Shown: piece after piece, positions 10,266-21,188 of the stretch
Layout of the letters: every line of letters starts with the position of its first letter
Numbering within the stretch: position 1 is the first letter of the stretch
NCBI RefSeq assembly: GCF_000787575.1
Contig: NW_012236525.1
Span: forward strand, 635,686 to 699,685
DNA: 64,000 nt
Direction of reading: 5' to 3'
Origin: Acytostelium subglobosum LB1
Taxonomy: Eukaryota > Evosea > Eumycetozoa > Acytosteliales > Acytosteliaceae
Made by a program: the position numbers and the translations under genes
Notes under the pieces: model-generated
Told to the model about the DNA's origin: nothing
What the model saw: only the letters and a program-made list of their open reading frames with translations
Databases searched by the model: none

Positions 10266-13051
10266 TTATACCTTTTCAAACTCCTCTATGATGTGTGTGC
10301 TCTCAATGCTATCGTACAAGTCGAGATCATCACCTACATCCTCCAGTTGTTGATGTATCGTCTCTAGGAATAAAGAGTCTGGTGACATGCCATTCAGTAT
10401 GACCTGTTGGTTCTTGGTCATCGTCATAGATATATCCTCCTCATCATTATTGTTATCTTCTCGGTTGTTGTTGTTGTTGTTGTGGTTGTTCTCTTCGTTG
10501 CTAATGTTGATGCTGTTGAGTGATAGTGATAGGTCGGTTGTAATGATTGAATGACTGTAACGCTGTTGACATTGTTCTTGATTCAAACTATTGGTCCTAC
10601 TCTTGCCTATCAGGTTATCAAACTTGCGAGTCTGTGTATCTGGTTGTATTGATCTATATCCTCCGAATGATCTTGATTGTTGTTCGTTACTACTATGTAC
10701 ATGTTTGATTGATTGATTGATGGTTCCAGATTAGTCCAATATGTTAATGATTGACTGATTGATTGATACATACCTTGTGCAATTATTACTACTATTACTA
10801 TTACTACTATCATCAGTTGACTTGTATGATGTTCCAATCCTTATCTCTAGGTTTGATAGGAATGATGTATATACACGGTTGAATCGTCGATAATCTGTTC
10901 TCAATGGTCTGTTCCTCAGTGCAGTGTATGGTATGTGTAACTCGGCCACCAACGTATCCTTGACCTCGAGCATTGATGATCGGAACCAGAATCCAACTAC
11001 CAGGTCCTGTGGCTGATCATACACGACAAAGTCTCCGGCATACTGAAATGTCGGATTGAGCTTGGTCGCCACCTGCGCCGTCACATCCTTCTTCTTGCCC
11101 ATGCCCACCGTCAGGTAGGTGATCAAATCAATGTCTGATCGATCGGATACTGGTCCAGTCAGATTGCCAGTGCTATCAATGTCGTCACTGATCGAGTACT
11201 TGACATCGATCACCTCGATAAACAGTCGGCCGGCCTCTTGAACGGCCAACTTGGCATTCTGAATCATCTCGGTCCACTCTTCATAGTCGCCCTCATTCTC
11301 GGCTGCAATCACAAAGATCTTCTTGACCGTGACGATCTGAAAGATGTGTGAGTAGCCCTCGCGCGCCAGTGACTCGTCGTCCAGGATCAGGTGCTCGATG
11401 TCTGCCAGTGGGATGGTTCCAGCGGGCGCAGAGTCCTTGGGCGACTTGAAGTATGACAGTGTGCCATCGCGCAACACAAACCATCTACGTCGCCAACTCT
11501 TGATCTTGTGTCCCTTCTTCATCAGATAGCCACTGCGCACACAGATCGTGCCCTGCTTGGACACGACATCCTTTGCCAACTTGATCTTCTCTGCGTTGTT
11601 TGTCGGGAAGAATAGAACTGAGCCAGTCTTGTTCTGTTTGCTGCCACTACTCGTTCGGAAACTATTCGTGTTGTTTGCCATGCTGCTGCTCATATTGATC
11701 CACTTCTTCTCCTTCTTGATCTCCTTTTGATACATTTGCAACTGGTTGTTTGGTAGCGGTGTCGTCAGCCGCTCAAACTCCAGTTTGAGATGAAAGTCGT
11801 TGGAGAATCGTTTGTCGCCTTCGGCTCCGTCCAGATCGGTCTTGTAGAGTATGAGGTTGGGCAACTGGAACATGCCCGTGTGGAAGTTGAATCGACAGAT
11901 CTGCTCGACGCGATAGAATGGAGTGACGTTGGACAGCACTACCAATATGTCTCCACGGACTACCTTGCGTACCTCAAACACCAACTGTGCTGGACCTGCC
12001 ACATAAGTCCTCGTCTCTTTCGTCTCGCCATCTGGTGCCGAACTAAATATCCGCAGACCCTTCTGTGTTGCCGAGTATATCGTTAGAACAGGGCATATTC
12101 CTTGTTTCATTGGTCCCATAAAGAACTATCATTGATTGATTGATTGATTGATTGAGTGGCGATGGCGAGGGTTAGCTTGGGGCGCGGCTATGACTCGGAT
12201 TTTGTCGCGTGACACGAACCTTTGGGATTGTGTTCATTGTTATACAACGAAGGAATATGGGCTCTTCGTTGGGCACTTGGTTGCCATGATAGATGTCAGA
12301 GAAGTAGTGGATGTATCGTATTTGACTGGGACCAGTGATTCCAAAGTTGTTGGACGATCTCTTCACGGCAAAGTATCGCATGGCATCCTCACGATTATCA
12401 AACAATCCAGCGTACATCATCAGTGCCGAGATGGTGGTGCCCGTGCGTCCCTTGCCTGCCAGACAGTGCACGATGGCCACATTGAATGGATCCTCCTGCA
12501 GATAATTGTATATAGATATCACCGTCTTGAACATCAGTGCCAGAGGCGGTGCGTGGTGGTCTGGAAAGCCGCACCAATCATGCACATTGCCATTGAACAG
12601 GTTGTAGTCGTACTTCCTCTCGCTGAGGTTATATATCCTATAATGGTCAAAGTGATGTTCGTTCAACATCTGTGCCACATCATGTATAGAGTTGCGGTAG
12701 GCACTTTCCACGCCCTCTGCTGGGAATGACATTGCTATTGCATCATTGATTGTTTGTTAGGTTGAGTGGAGTTGGGAACAAGCGTGGATAGTTGGACATA
12801 CCTATTACTCGCTCGCATATATATGTGAGGTCCAAGTCATATGTATCATTCTCAAACCTGTGATTTGATTGGAATAGTTCCGAGTGATTGAGAGTGAGTG
12901 GGGTGTGATTGAGGGTGAGTGTGAGTGTTGGGGTCGGGAGGGGAGTGAATAGTCGTCTGATCATGTGATCTATAATGTCGTCTGCAAGTACATACCTATT
13001 CTTCTCAGCGGATATGGTTTTCCTCACCGCCTTGATGATAGAGTTATACAT
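10266..13051 (-). CDS. PTEN-like phosphatase with C2, PH and second C2-like domain
   Basis: Five minus-strand exons (12996-13051, 12802-12857, 12220-12734, 10774-12125, 10266-10692) join in phase to 801 residues. Residues 1-208 match the PTEN phosphatase fold: YDLDLTYI, the VESAYRNSIHDV segment, the catalytic-acid loop FPDHHAPP and the P-loop HCLAGKGRTG (about 127-136, catalytic Cys 128 and Arg 134). PTEN has Lys where this protein has Leu two residues after His, a position that helps choose PIP3. A tensin-type C2 domain follows (about 218-335), then a Ser/Asn linker, a PH domain (about 407-504, GYLMKKG, SWRRRWFVLRDG, terminal Trp in EEWTEMI) and a C2-like region (about 509-647). The tail is Asn-rich. 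It may be related to dictyostelid PTEN paralogues such as CnrN; I am not sure which. The ATG at 13051 matches the start of PTEN better than an upstream one at 13075. Confidence 0.85.
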
Positions 13052-13592
13052 ATTATATATATATATCTCAATCAATCAGTGTGATGTATCTGTGTATGAA
13101 TGTTATGAATATGAATGTATGCAATGAATGAATGATTAGATGTATGATGTTAAGGTAATGAAAGATTGAATGGATGGTGCAATTGCAATTGTATTTGAGT
13201 GCCAGCTGCTGCAAGTAAAAGTAGTAATGGGGAGATATTGTAGAAGAAGAGAGGTAATGTATTAACGGGCATTCATGTCTTTAAAGTAAGAATGTCACTT
13301 TGTCACTTCTATTATTATTTCAGAGTGTGATTGTTTGTTGTTGTTGATGTTTGATGTGTTCATTTGTGAGGTCCACTACCCGAGACCATCAAGTGTTTGT
13401 TGTAGCATACATACCTACCCAAAAAGTGATCATATCTTTGCCGACTTTGATCAAAAGCAAGCGAAGAATCCATTCACCCCTTGATTTGTAAATCAAAAAA
13501 TATCCAACAATGAGAGGGTTAGGGCAAGGGTAAGGACAAGGGTATACTCTAGGGTTCGGAACCGAACCAACCAATCAACCAATCATTAATGT
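13052..13592. other. Spacer with G-rich telomere-like tract
   Basis: This lies between the PTEN-like gene's start and the end of the methyltransferase gene. A 61-residue minus frame at 13389-13574 has no family likeness and is not called. The notable sequence is a G-rich tract at 13515-13556 followed by a perfect palindrome GGTTCGG-AA-CCGAACC at 13553-13568. Confidence 0.5.
13515..13568. repeat. Degenerate G-rich tract plus palindrome
   Basis: Plus-strand units of the type GGGTTA, GGGCAA, GGGTAA, GGACAA and GGGTAT follow each other from 13515 to 13548, then TAGGGTTCGG. The run of four or more GGG groups could fold as a G-quadruplex. It is immediately followed by a 7-bp perfect inverted repeat with a two-base loop (13553-13568). 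Confidence 0.7.
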
Positions 13593-15077
13593 TTATTTGA
13601 GTAGACCAAAGAGGTTTATCTCTTTACCTCCATGATCTGGACTGTGAGCATTGATGTATGATGTGAGTGGTGCAATCTGATCGCGTATATATCTTTCGGT
13701 CTCCATGGTCACCATGAAGTCACCTTCAAACTTGAGTGTGACGACAAAGCGACGACACCATCCACTCTCTAGCCACTTCTTTAACAATGCCAGTGTGGTC
13801 ATTGGTGGCACCTTCATGTCCACCATTAGCCAATCGAATGGTTGTGTTGGTTTGTACTCCATTGCGTCGCCTTGAATTGCTTGTCGTTGCTCTGATGGGA
13901 AATTGATAACGAGTGGATCGTACTCATCGGCCTTGTCCACAGAGGTCACTCGACATCCATGCTCCAATGCAAAGTAGGTCCATCCACCAGGTGATGCACC
14001 GAGGTCGGCCACGGTCTTGCCCTCTGTCATGTGCGCAAAGAAGTCTGGATATCGCATCTCCAGCTCAAAGAGCTTCAAGTATGAGCGTGATGGCAGACGT
14101 TGTTTGAACAGCTCCTCGGCCGAGCTCTCCAACGAGTCGACCTCCACTCCCTGTCTCTTGGCAATGTGTGCTCGCAGCCTCTCCATAAAGTCCTTGCTGG
14201 CGCCGCCAGGGTAGCCTGACAGCATGCGGTCAAAGTATCGCTGAATTGCCGGAGTCGTCAGACTGACGTAGCACAGCTTGGGACCAATAAAGTGCCATTG
14301 TAGCAGGCCCTCGCCAGGGGCGAGTGGGCGCCTCGTCAGCGGCGACTTGTCGAGCATGTTGTTAAGTGTGGGATGGATGTTGGCCACGCGTCTGAGCAGT
14401 CGTCTGCGCATGGGCATCATGTCTTTATCAGAGATGCCAGTGATGTGTACGCGCCATACCTTCCACGACGCGCCCGTGTCCTTGAGGGATTGTGTCAGTC
14501 TGAACTGCTTGAACAGCAGGTCAAGACTCGTGCGCAAGAGTGCTCGCTCGCCGGGCATTTCGTAGAGTATTGCGTTGGGTAGTATCTGCTTGGACAGGCC
14601 AATGAAGGGCAGTGGTGATGGCAACGACGAGGTGTCCAAATCAAAGCCATCTTTAAAGTGTTTCTTGTAGACGTCTGTCGACATGCTGCCAACCACCAAT
14701 CGATCTCTCGATTGCTTGCATATGTTCCAGCCACAACCCGATATGTTGAGTCTGAGCTGATTGAGCAGTGCGTCCGTATGTCCATCGCGAGGTCTAACAA
14801 CAATCAACGGTGATACATGATCGAATTGTTTGAGCAATGTATCATTTGATGCTATTGTTGTTGCTGTAATCGTGTCTTCTGATTTCGTATCTGATGTATT
14901 GTCTGATGTATTGTCTGATGTCTTGTCTGTCGTTGTCGTTGTCGTTGTTGTGAATGATCGATGAAGATGATATTGATTCGATTGAATCAAACATGAACGT
15001 AAGAGTATTGATGGCATTGATATCGCACTTCTATGCATCATCATAGTCTTCATCATCATCATCATCATCATCGTCAT
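13593..15077 (-). CDS. RlmM-type FtsJ-like rRNA 2'-O-methyltransferase, probably mitochondrial
   Basis: A single minus-strand exon gives 494 residues from the ATG at 15077; the frame is open further upstream but without an ATG. The first 60 residues are rich in Met, Arg, Ser and Thr with no acids at first, fitting a mitochondrial presequence. The C-terminal half matches bacterial RlmM, which methylates C2498 of 23S rRNA: PSRSYLKLFELE, the AdoMet-binding DLGASPGGWTYFALE (about residues 355-370), FDWLMVDMKVPP, then WLESGWCRRFVVTLKFEGD containing the second catalytic Lys. The K-D-K pattern of the FtsJ fold is visible. RlmM is mainly bacterial, so acquisition from a bacterium or from the mitochondrial ancestor is likely. 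Its presumed job is methylation of mitochondrial large-subunit rRNA, which is inference. Confidence 0.8.
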   Translation of the reverse strand: MTMMMMMMMKTMMMHRSAISMPSILLRSCLIQSNQYHLHRSFTTTTTTTTDKTSDNTSDNTSDTKSEDTITATTIASNDTLLKQFDHVSPLIVVRPRDGHTDALLNQLRLNISGCGWNICKQSRDRLVVGSMSTDVYKKHFKDGFDLDTSSLPSPLPFIGLSKQILPNAILYEMPGERALLRTSLDLLFKQFRLTQSLKDTGASWKVWRVHITGISDKDMMPMRRRLLRRVANIHPTLNNMLDKSPLTRRPLAPGEGLLQWHFIGPKLCYVSLTTPAIQRYFDRMLSGYPGGASKDFMERLRAHIAKRQGVEVDSLESSAEELFKQRLPSRSYLKLFELEMRYPDFFAHMTEGKTVADLGASPGGWTYFALEHGCRVTSVDKADEYDPLVINFPSEQRQAIQGDAMEYKPTQPFDWLMVDMKVPPMTTLALLKKWLESGWCRRFVVTLKFEGDFMVTMETERYIRDQIAPLTSYINAHSPDHGGKEINLFGLLK

Positions 15078-15164
15078 GATATGATAGGTTGGAGTAGTAG
15101 GTATAAAGGGTATGTGTTGTAGTTGTTCTTTCAAAGTATTGTCGTTCAAAGTCAATTACCGAGC

Positions 15165-15447
15165 ATGGATCACTTCGCGAATTATTTCAAGACGACATCT
15201 AACAAAGTGTTGGAAATGACCTTGGGATAATCTTACGATGTAGACCCAAGGTAGGTTATCATGTCCGAAAATCAATCAACATCAATGAATCATTCATTCA
15301 ATCAATCAATCAATATCCAGAACTGCCGAGTACATTCGACACTTTGATTACATGGGTACTTCCTCTCTCATTGAGGATCATTGCAATGAATTAGGCCTAA
15401 GATCTAATCGTCTATATCTACAAACAATCTACAACGTTCGGAGATAA
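15165..15447 (+). pseudogene. Small two-exon gene with one in-frame TAA, function unknown
   Basis: Exon 1 is 15165-15250, starting ATG GAT CAC. Exon 2 is 15321-15447. The intron starts GTAGGT, contains AATC repeats and ends ATATCCAG, and its phase matches on both sides. The reading would be about 69 residues: MDHFANYFKTTSNKVLEMTLG, a TAA codon at 15228-15230, SYDVDPRTAEYIRHFDYM, then more charged sequence ending LQTIYNVRR. The frame is the same before and after the TAA, and the sequence looks coding on both sides. It starts 88 bases from the divergent methyltransferase gene. I do not recognise the family. It may be a recent pseudogene, a base-call error, or a stop that is read through. Confidence 0.45.
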
Positions 15448-15858
15448 TAATGTAATGTTGGACACAGGAGGACTCCTGTGTTCGTGAGTGAGTGTGTTCG
15501 GAAAGGAAGAAAGAATCTGATCTTGTTGTTGTCCAACAAACTATTATTTTTTCAAAATTGTTGTTGGAAGATTCAAACTACTAGAGTGTTGTTGTCTCAT
15601 CACCATCATTCAATTACAACTCTACATACACATACAAACACATAAACACACATACACACACACATACACACACAACACAAACATATACATTGTACCTTTA
15701 TTCAATCATAGTACCTCTATTCATATATATATAACTATCACATAGAGTTTATTAGAGATTGATCACTTCACATCACAACACAACACTAGGTGTACATAGA
15801 CTTTGACTATAAGATAGAGATAGATAGAGACACAGGATCATAGAAAGATACATAGAGA
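15448..15858. other. Spacer upstream of the WIPI gene
   Basis: No gene is seen. The sequence is AT-rich, with CA-rich runs (15620-15690) and a TATATATA stretch at about 15725, typical of dictyostelid promoter and leader DNA in front of the ATG at 15859. Confidence 0.5.
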
Positions 15859-17110
15859 ATGAACTTGAACAATTGCAAAGAGAAGCATCCCAACTTGTTG
15901 TTCGCCAACTTTAATCAGGACTACAGTTGCTTTGCTTGTGGAACTGAGAAGGGTTTCCTCATCTTCTCATGCGACCCATTCAAAGAGAGATTCGGTAGAG
16001 GTATGTTGATTGATTGGATGCTCCAGCAACAACAGCAACAACGACGACAACATATGACTGACCAATCAATCAATCACTCAATCAATCAATATTATAGTGT
16101 TTGATGGAGGCATTGGAATTGTCGAGATGTTGTTCCGTTGCAACATATTGGCTGTTGTTGGTGGAGGAACTAAACCAAAGTATACACCAAACCAGGTTAT
16201 GATTTGGGACGACTACCAGAACAAGTGCATTGCAAAGTTGGAGTTCAAGTCCGAGGTCAAGGCTGTCAAGTTGAGACGCGACAGGATCGTCGTGGTGCTC
16301 GAGAACAAGGTCTACGTGTACAACTTTGCAGACCTCCAGCTGGTGCATCAGCTGGAGACCACCAGCAACCCCAAGGGCATTTGCGCCGTGTGTCCAGGCG
16401 CCGCCAACGTCTTGGCCTGCCCCGGTCTCAAGCCTGGCTACGTGCACGTGGAGCTCTACGACTTGAAGCAGACACAGATCATCCCAGCACACGAGAACGC
16501 ACTGTCACAGATCGCCTTGAACAAGGACGGCACGCGTCTGGCCACGGCCAGTGAGAAGGGCACGCTGATCCGTATCTTTGACACGGCCACTGGCGAGAAG
16601 ATCAAGGAGGTGCGTCGTGGCACCAACCGCGCCGAGATATACAGTATAGCATTCAACAATGAGTCGACGGCGCTCTGCGTCAGCAGCGATAAGAACACCG
16701 GCCACATCTTTGACCTGTCGCGCTCGGCCGCCACGGGCAACGTGCACTCGAACGAGCCCGAGAGCGAGGTCAAGAACCGACAGTCCAGCTTCTCCTTCAT
16801 GGGCGACATCCTCCCAACCAACTACTTCAAATCCGAATGGAGTGCTGTACAGTTTCAAATACCCGAGTCGCGATCCATATGTGCATTCAGCTCGACTCCC
16901 AACTCCATTATCGGTATGCAGTGGACATCGCGATGAACCATCATCATTGATCGATCAATTGACTAACATGCCACACTCACCTATTCAATCATTCAATCAT
17001 TAGTTATATGTGCCTCTGGCGTCTGTTATAAATATACTTATGATTTCTCAAAGGGAGAGTGTAGGAGAGATGAAAGTCCCTTGCAGTTCATGGAGAGTGA
17101 AGAGTCGTGA
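15859..17110 (+). CDS. WIPI/Atg18-family PROPPIN (WDR45-like)
   Basis: Three exons (15859-16000, 16098-16913, 17004-17110) join in phase to 354 residues, the normal length of the family. It should fold as a seven-bladed propeller that binds PI3P and PI(3,5)P2 through two sites around an (F/L)RRG motif. Here that motif reads [15 protein letters not shown] (about residue 220). Upstream [20 protein letters not shown] and the paired ELYDLKQTQ and [16 protein letters not shown] segments are diagnostic. It would act in autophagosome formation. The overall pattern is nearer WIPI3/WIPI4 than WIPI1/2, because the region after the motif is short. The Val in place of Phe or Leu at the motif is a mild oddity. 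Confidence 0.9.
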
Positions 17111-17746
17111 TCAGGACATTAGGTGGTGCCAGGTGTGTACTTACATGAGACAGAGGCAGCAGCAACAACAGCAGCAATGGCAATCATTATCAACAGCATG
17201 GCATTAATTAAATTAACGATTCAAATATATATATATTATTCTCTATTCATACCCAATAATAAATCACTTTCATCCTCCATCTCCTGCTCACTCCTCCAAC
17301 AACAAAGTAACAAAGTATTTATATTGAGAGATATTTATTATTGCAATATCAACACGGCATGGGCAGTTGCTATTGCTCCTCTCTTCTGTCTTTATCTATA
17401 TATACATGTATAAATAGTGATGGTTAGTCAGAGCCCTTTGAAAGGATCAATCAATTAATACATACTCCCTTAATTGTTCGTGATTTTCTTTTCTTGTTAA
17501 TGGCTTCTTGATTGTTGGGCTTTGTTGATTGGTAATGGATAGAGGGTTTGTTAGTTCGTTGCCTTGATGAGGTTTGGATGGAGTGTATACATACAAGGAT
17601 CATAATTCACTGCTCCAATGATTAGGCAGCTGGCTAAGTTTGGTAGATGACGATATTTGTTGGTGTTTGGGGCTAGTTAGTAACTTATAGGTTGAAGGCT
17701 GGATGGATTGAAGAAGGAGTACTTACAATGATCTTCATATGTAGTA
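17111..17746. other. Convergent spacer
   Basis: This region lies between the 3' ends of a plus gene and a minus gene. It contains CAG-rich bases at 17150-17180 just after the WIPI stop and AT-rich DNA after that. I see no gene or RNA. Confidence 0.5.
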
Positions 17747-18789
17747 CTAATTGATAGGTATTCCCATATCAGGGAATTTAAATGTCCAAGTGCATTTCGC
17801 TTCAGTGTAAACGACTATCCAAGTATCTCTGAGGGAGTCCCCTTCAAGTTGGAAACAACAAACAGGCTCATCACTCATGGGAGTGAATGGGTCCACAACA
17901 AACACACCGGATTGACTCTCACCACTGCCATCCAATGCAAAGCTTTCGATTTCGACTTTGACTGGGCGATTGTTGATGAAGGTTGTTTGATCATTGGATT
18001 GAGTGCGATTGGGTCTTGTATATGGTATACCTTGATTGTTATTCCAAAAGACCTTCACGTCCTCAATGATTGACTGTTGAAAAAAGAGTGGTGGGTCCTC
18101 CAAACTATGCTCGATATTGTTGTTGGATTGGAGTATTGGTTGTTGGGGAGGTGTGAAGTGAGATGGCTGACAATCGGTACTGGCATTCAAGCCCTTTGTC
18201 TTTGATAGGGGAGGGATATGAACTCCTGGTGACTGTGTAGCAGTAGAGGTGGGGTGGTGGGTGGACTGGTGAACTCCCAAGAGTCCTTCGGGATGGCTCG
18301 GGCCCACGGTGGTGGCCTGTCTGGCTGGACCTAGTCGCTCTTGGCTCTGACCCATGGTGGTCACAGCCGCAACGGAGGGAGGGGGGCTGATCAACCTCTC
18401 AAACAACGTGTCCACACTGGGGTGGGTTGGGGTTGGAGGAGAGTTGGTTAAGACAGGGCTCTCGAGCCCATCTCTCTCCAGATGGTCAGGAGGGAGTAGA
18501 CCAACTTGTTCCAAAGAGAGAGTCCTTCTTACACGTGAAGGGATGATGCCTGAAAAGCTAACTAAAACCCTACGGAACGCCAACAACAAACAACTTGGGT
18601 GCTTAGTGTCACCATCACTCAATTCAACGGATCTTGATTTATTATCAGTGATCTGATTTGTTGACAATTAGTTAGTAATTTACTACCAAATAATGAAGAT
18701 GGTTGAACACATACTTTCGACCTCTCTGTGGGAGCATCGTGTCGATGTTGTTGAAGTTGTTGTTGTTGTTTAGGAGTGAAGCGACTCAT
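17747..18789 (-). CDS. Unknown protein, Pro/Ser-rich middle
   Basis: Exon 1 is 18715-18789 (25 codons with a Gln run) and exon 2 is 17747-18652; the phase is kept with a GTATGT donor and an AAATCAG acceptor, giving 326 residues. Residues 60-200 are rich in Pro, Ser and Thr and probably disordered. The C-terminal 110 residues are more ordered: DVKVFWNNNQGIPYTRP, VKVEIESFALDGSGE, then GDSLRDTWIVVYTEAKCTWTF, suggesting a small beta-rich domain with alternating aromatic residues. I do not recognise it. No signal peptide or membrane segment is visible. An additional downstream exon cannot be excluded. Confidence 0.6.
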
Positions 18790-19661
18790 TTTTCTTTTGA
18801 TTGATTTATAGAAGATATATATATATATATAAGATAACTATTGATGTGAATTGGCTGAAAAGGAATTTTGTATTAATACAAAAGTTGTATATTTATATAT
18901 TAATAAACAGATATCAAGGAATTATGATGAATAAACCAAAAAAGAGGAATCAGGAGGTTGTCACGCAGCGTATCAGCGGGTAGGAATTAGTTCTGTTGTC
19001 TATGTTCGAAAGAAGACAGAATATTTATTAAATAGTTAAGAATGGCTCTGGTTTCAAACACTTCTCATCAAATCAAGAAACACACACGTTTTGATGTTCA
19101 CCATGTCTCTACATCTTTAAGGTAAGCAAATCTATTTTTGTCATGATCCCTGGTTTTCAAAAGTAAGAGTGGTAATCGATTTTTTAGTTACTGGATAAGT
19201 AGATTTCTAAAAGATAGAAAGTCCAATAATAATATTATAGACTTGGAAGGTGTATCTTATTGAATCTTGGCTATTTAATTAATAGAGTACTGGTATCACA
19301 CGTGTCTAATAATATTGATTAATTGAGTCATTGATCAAACGAGTTAGTGATTGAGTGAGGTGATTGAGACCATATGATTGTTGGAATGATTCCAACTGAT
19401 CAAACATACACTGTCTTTGTCAACACAGATATAATCTTATGAGCCAGACTTGTCTTTCCTGCTCCACTTGGTCACAAGATCATTGTATGAGATTGATTGA
19501 AAAAAAATTGAATTGACACAAAAAGCGAGTGTGGTTTGAGTTGAACAACTCCAGTGGCAGTCAAAATTTTGTGTCAAGATTACTTTTTATTCATTCATCT
19601 TATTATTGCATCATACTTCTGTCTCTTTGCAAATATATAATAAAGTCATACAAATCAAACA
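18790..19661. other. Spacer with a broken P-loop exon
   Basis: Apart from the exon-like stretch at 19410-19483 I see no gene. The region is AT-rich. Its right end, with AT runs before 19662, is the probable promoter of the uracil phosphoribosyltransferase gene. Confidence 0.5.
19410..19483 (-). pseudogene. Isolated P-loop kinase-like first exon with a stop codon
   Basis: On the minus strand an ATG at 19483 is followed by ATC TTG TGA and then PSGAGKTSLAHKIISVLTKT, ending at a donor-like AGT|GTATGTTTG. The motif GPSGAGKTS would be a perfect Walker A if the TGA were GGA. The intron-like sequence after it has an ACTAAC and ends TATTATTAG at about 19306, but the next frame is soon closed. Walker A sequences of this type occur in uridine kinase and in triphosphate-tunnel proteins. 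It looks like a decayed host gene fragment. The neighbour on the right is uracil phosphoribosyltransferase, which may be chance. Confidence 0.4.
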
Positions 19662-20396
<735 letters not shown>

Positions 20397-21188
20397 ACCG
20401 ACTCTGCCATTGTGTGTCATCACATGGTAGAGTGGTAGGTCCTGTCGTCAGTCAGTCAGTAAGTCGAGTCTGACAGACTGACAGGCAACAACATTCAATC
20501 CGTCCATCGATCATTCGACCCAACCCCCTCATTCATTCATTCAGTCCATCCATCAATCCATCCATTTATCCAACCATCCGACGATGACAAGTCAAGCAAG
20601 TCAATCGTGTTCGTTTCGTTGAACACCTTCCAACTCAGGTTGACCCTGAGTAAGTGGTTGGTTCTTCATGCATGATCATCAATCACACACACACTACTTG
20701 CACGAGCTACCCCGCCCAATCGTGATCATATGATTAAGTAAGTGGTTCCATGTCCATTAACCACCAATTCTTGCGTGTGTATGTTTGTGGTCCACCCCCA
20801 CGTTGGTCCTTCGTTTGCTGTCTCTGTTATGTGTATGACACCCATCCACCCATTAATGAGGCGCGAAGACCCTGGGTCGCAATCAAGTATGGGTAAGTTT
20901 GTGGCGAGTAAGTATTAGATCTCGGGATTCATCAGAATGGGGGTGTGTGTGTGAAGTAATAGTGTGTGGGGTACTTTGAAGTTGGGGGTGGGGGTTGGGG
21001 GTGATGAATAAAACTGAGTTCAAAGGGTCTCTTTCTGTCTTGCTCGAGGAGCCAAGCATCATTCATTCATTCATAAATCATTCATCTTTCTTCATTCAAT
21101 AATTCATTCATTCATATATATTCTTGTATACATATATATAATAACATATATAAATATAAATATATATATATAGGATTGGAGAAACAAA
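20397..21188. other. Spacer between upp and tupA
   Basis: No gene is supported. A strong hairpin lies at 20441-20485. The rest includes ATTC tetranucleotide runs (20530-20550 and 21060-21115), a G-rich stretch (20975-21000) and a TATA-rich segment just upstream of 21189. Confidence 0.5.
20441..20485 (+). other. Hairpin in the upp 3' region
   Basis: The sequence from CCTGTC at 20441 to GACAGG at 20485 pairs over about 15 bases with a three-base bulge and one mismatch (GTCAGTCAGTCAG against CTGACAGACTGAC). It begins 45 bases after the stop codon and so could be a 3' UTR or termination structure. It may also be only a by-product of GTCA repeats. Confidence 0.5.

Noticed and set aside
13389-13574. 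61-residue minus-strand frame in the spacer
   Set aside because: It is largely the translation of the G-rich tract, without a homologue or splice signals that link it to a gene.
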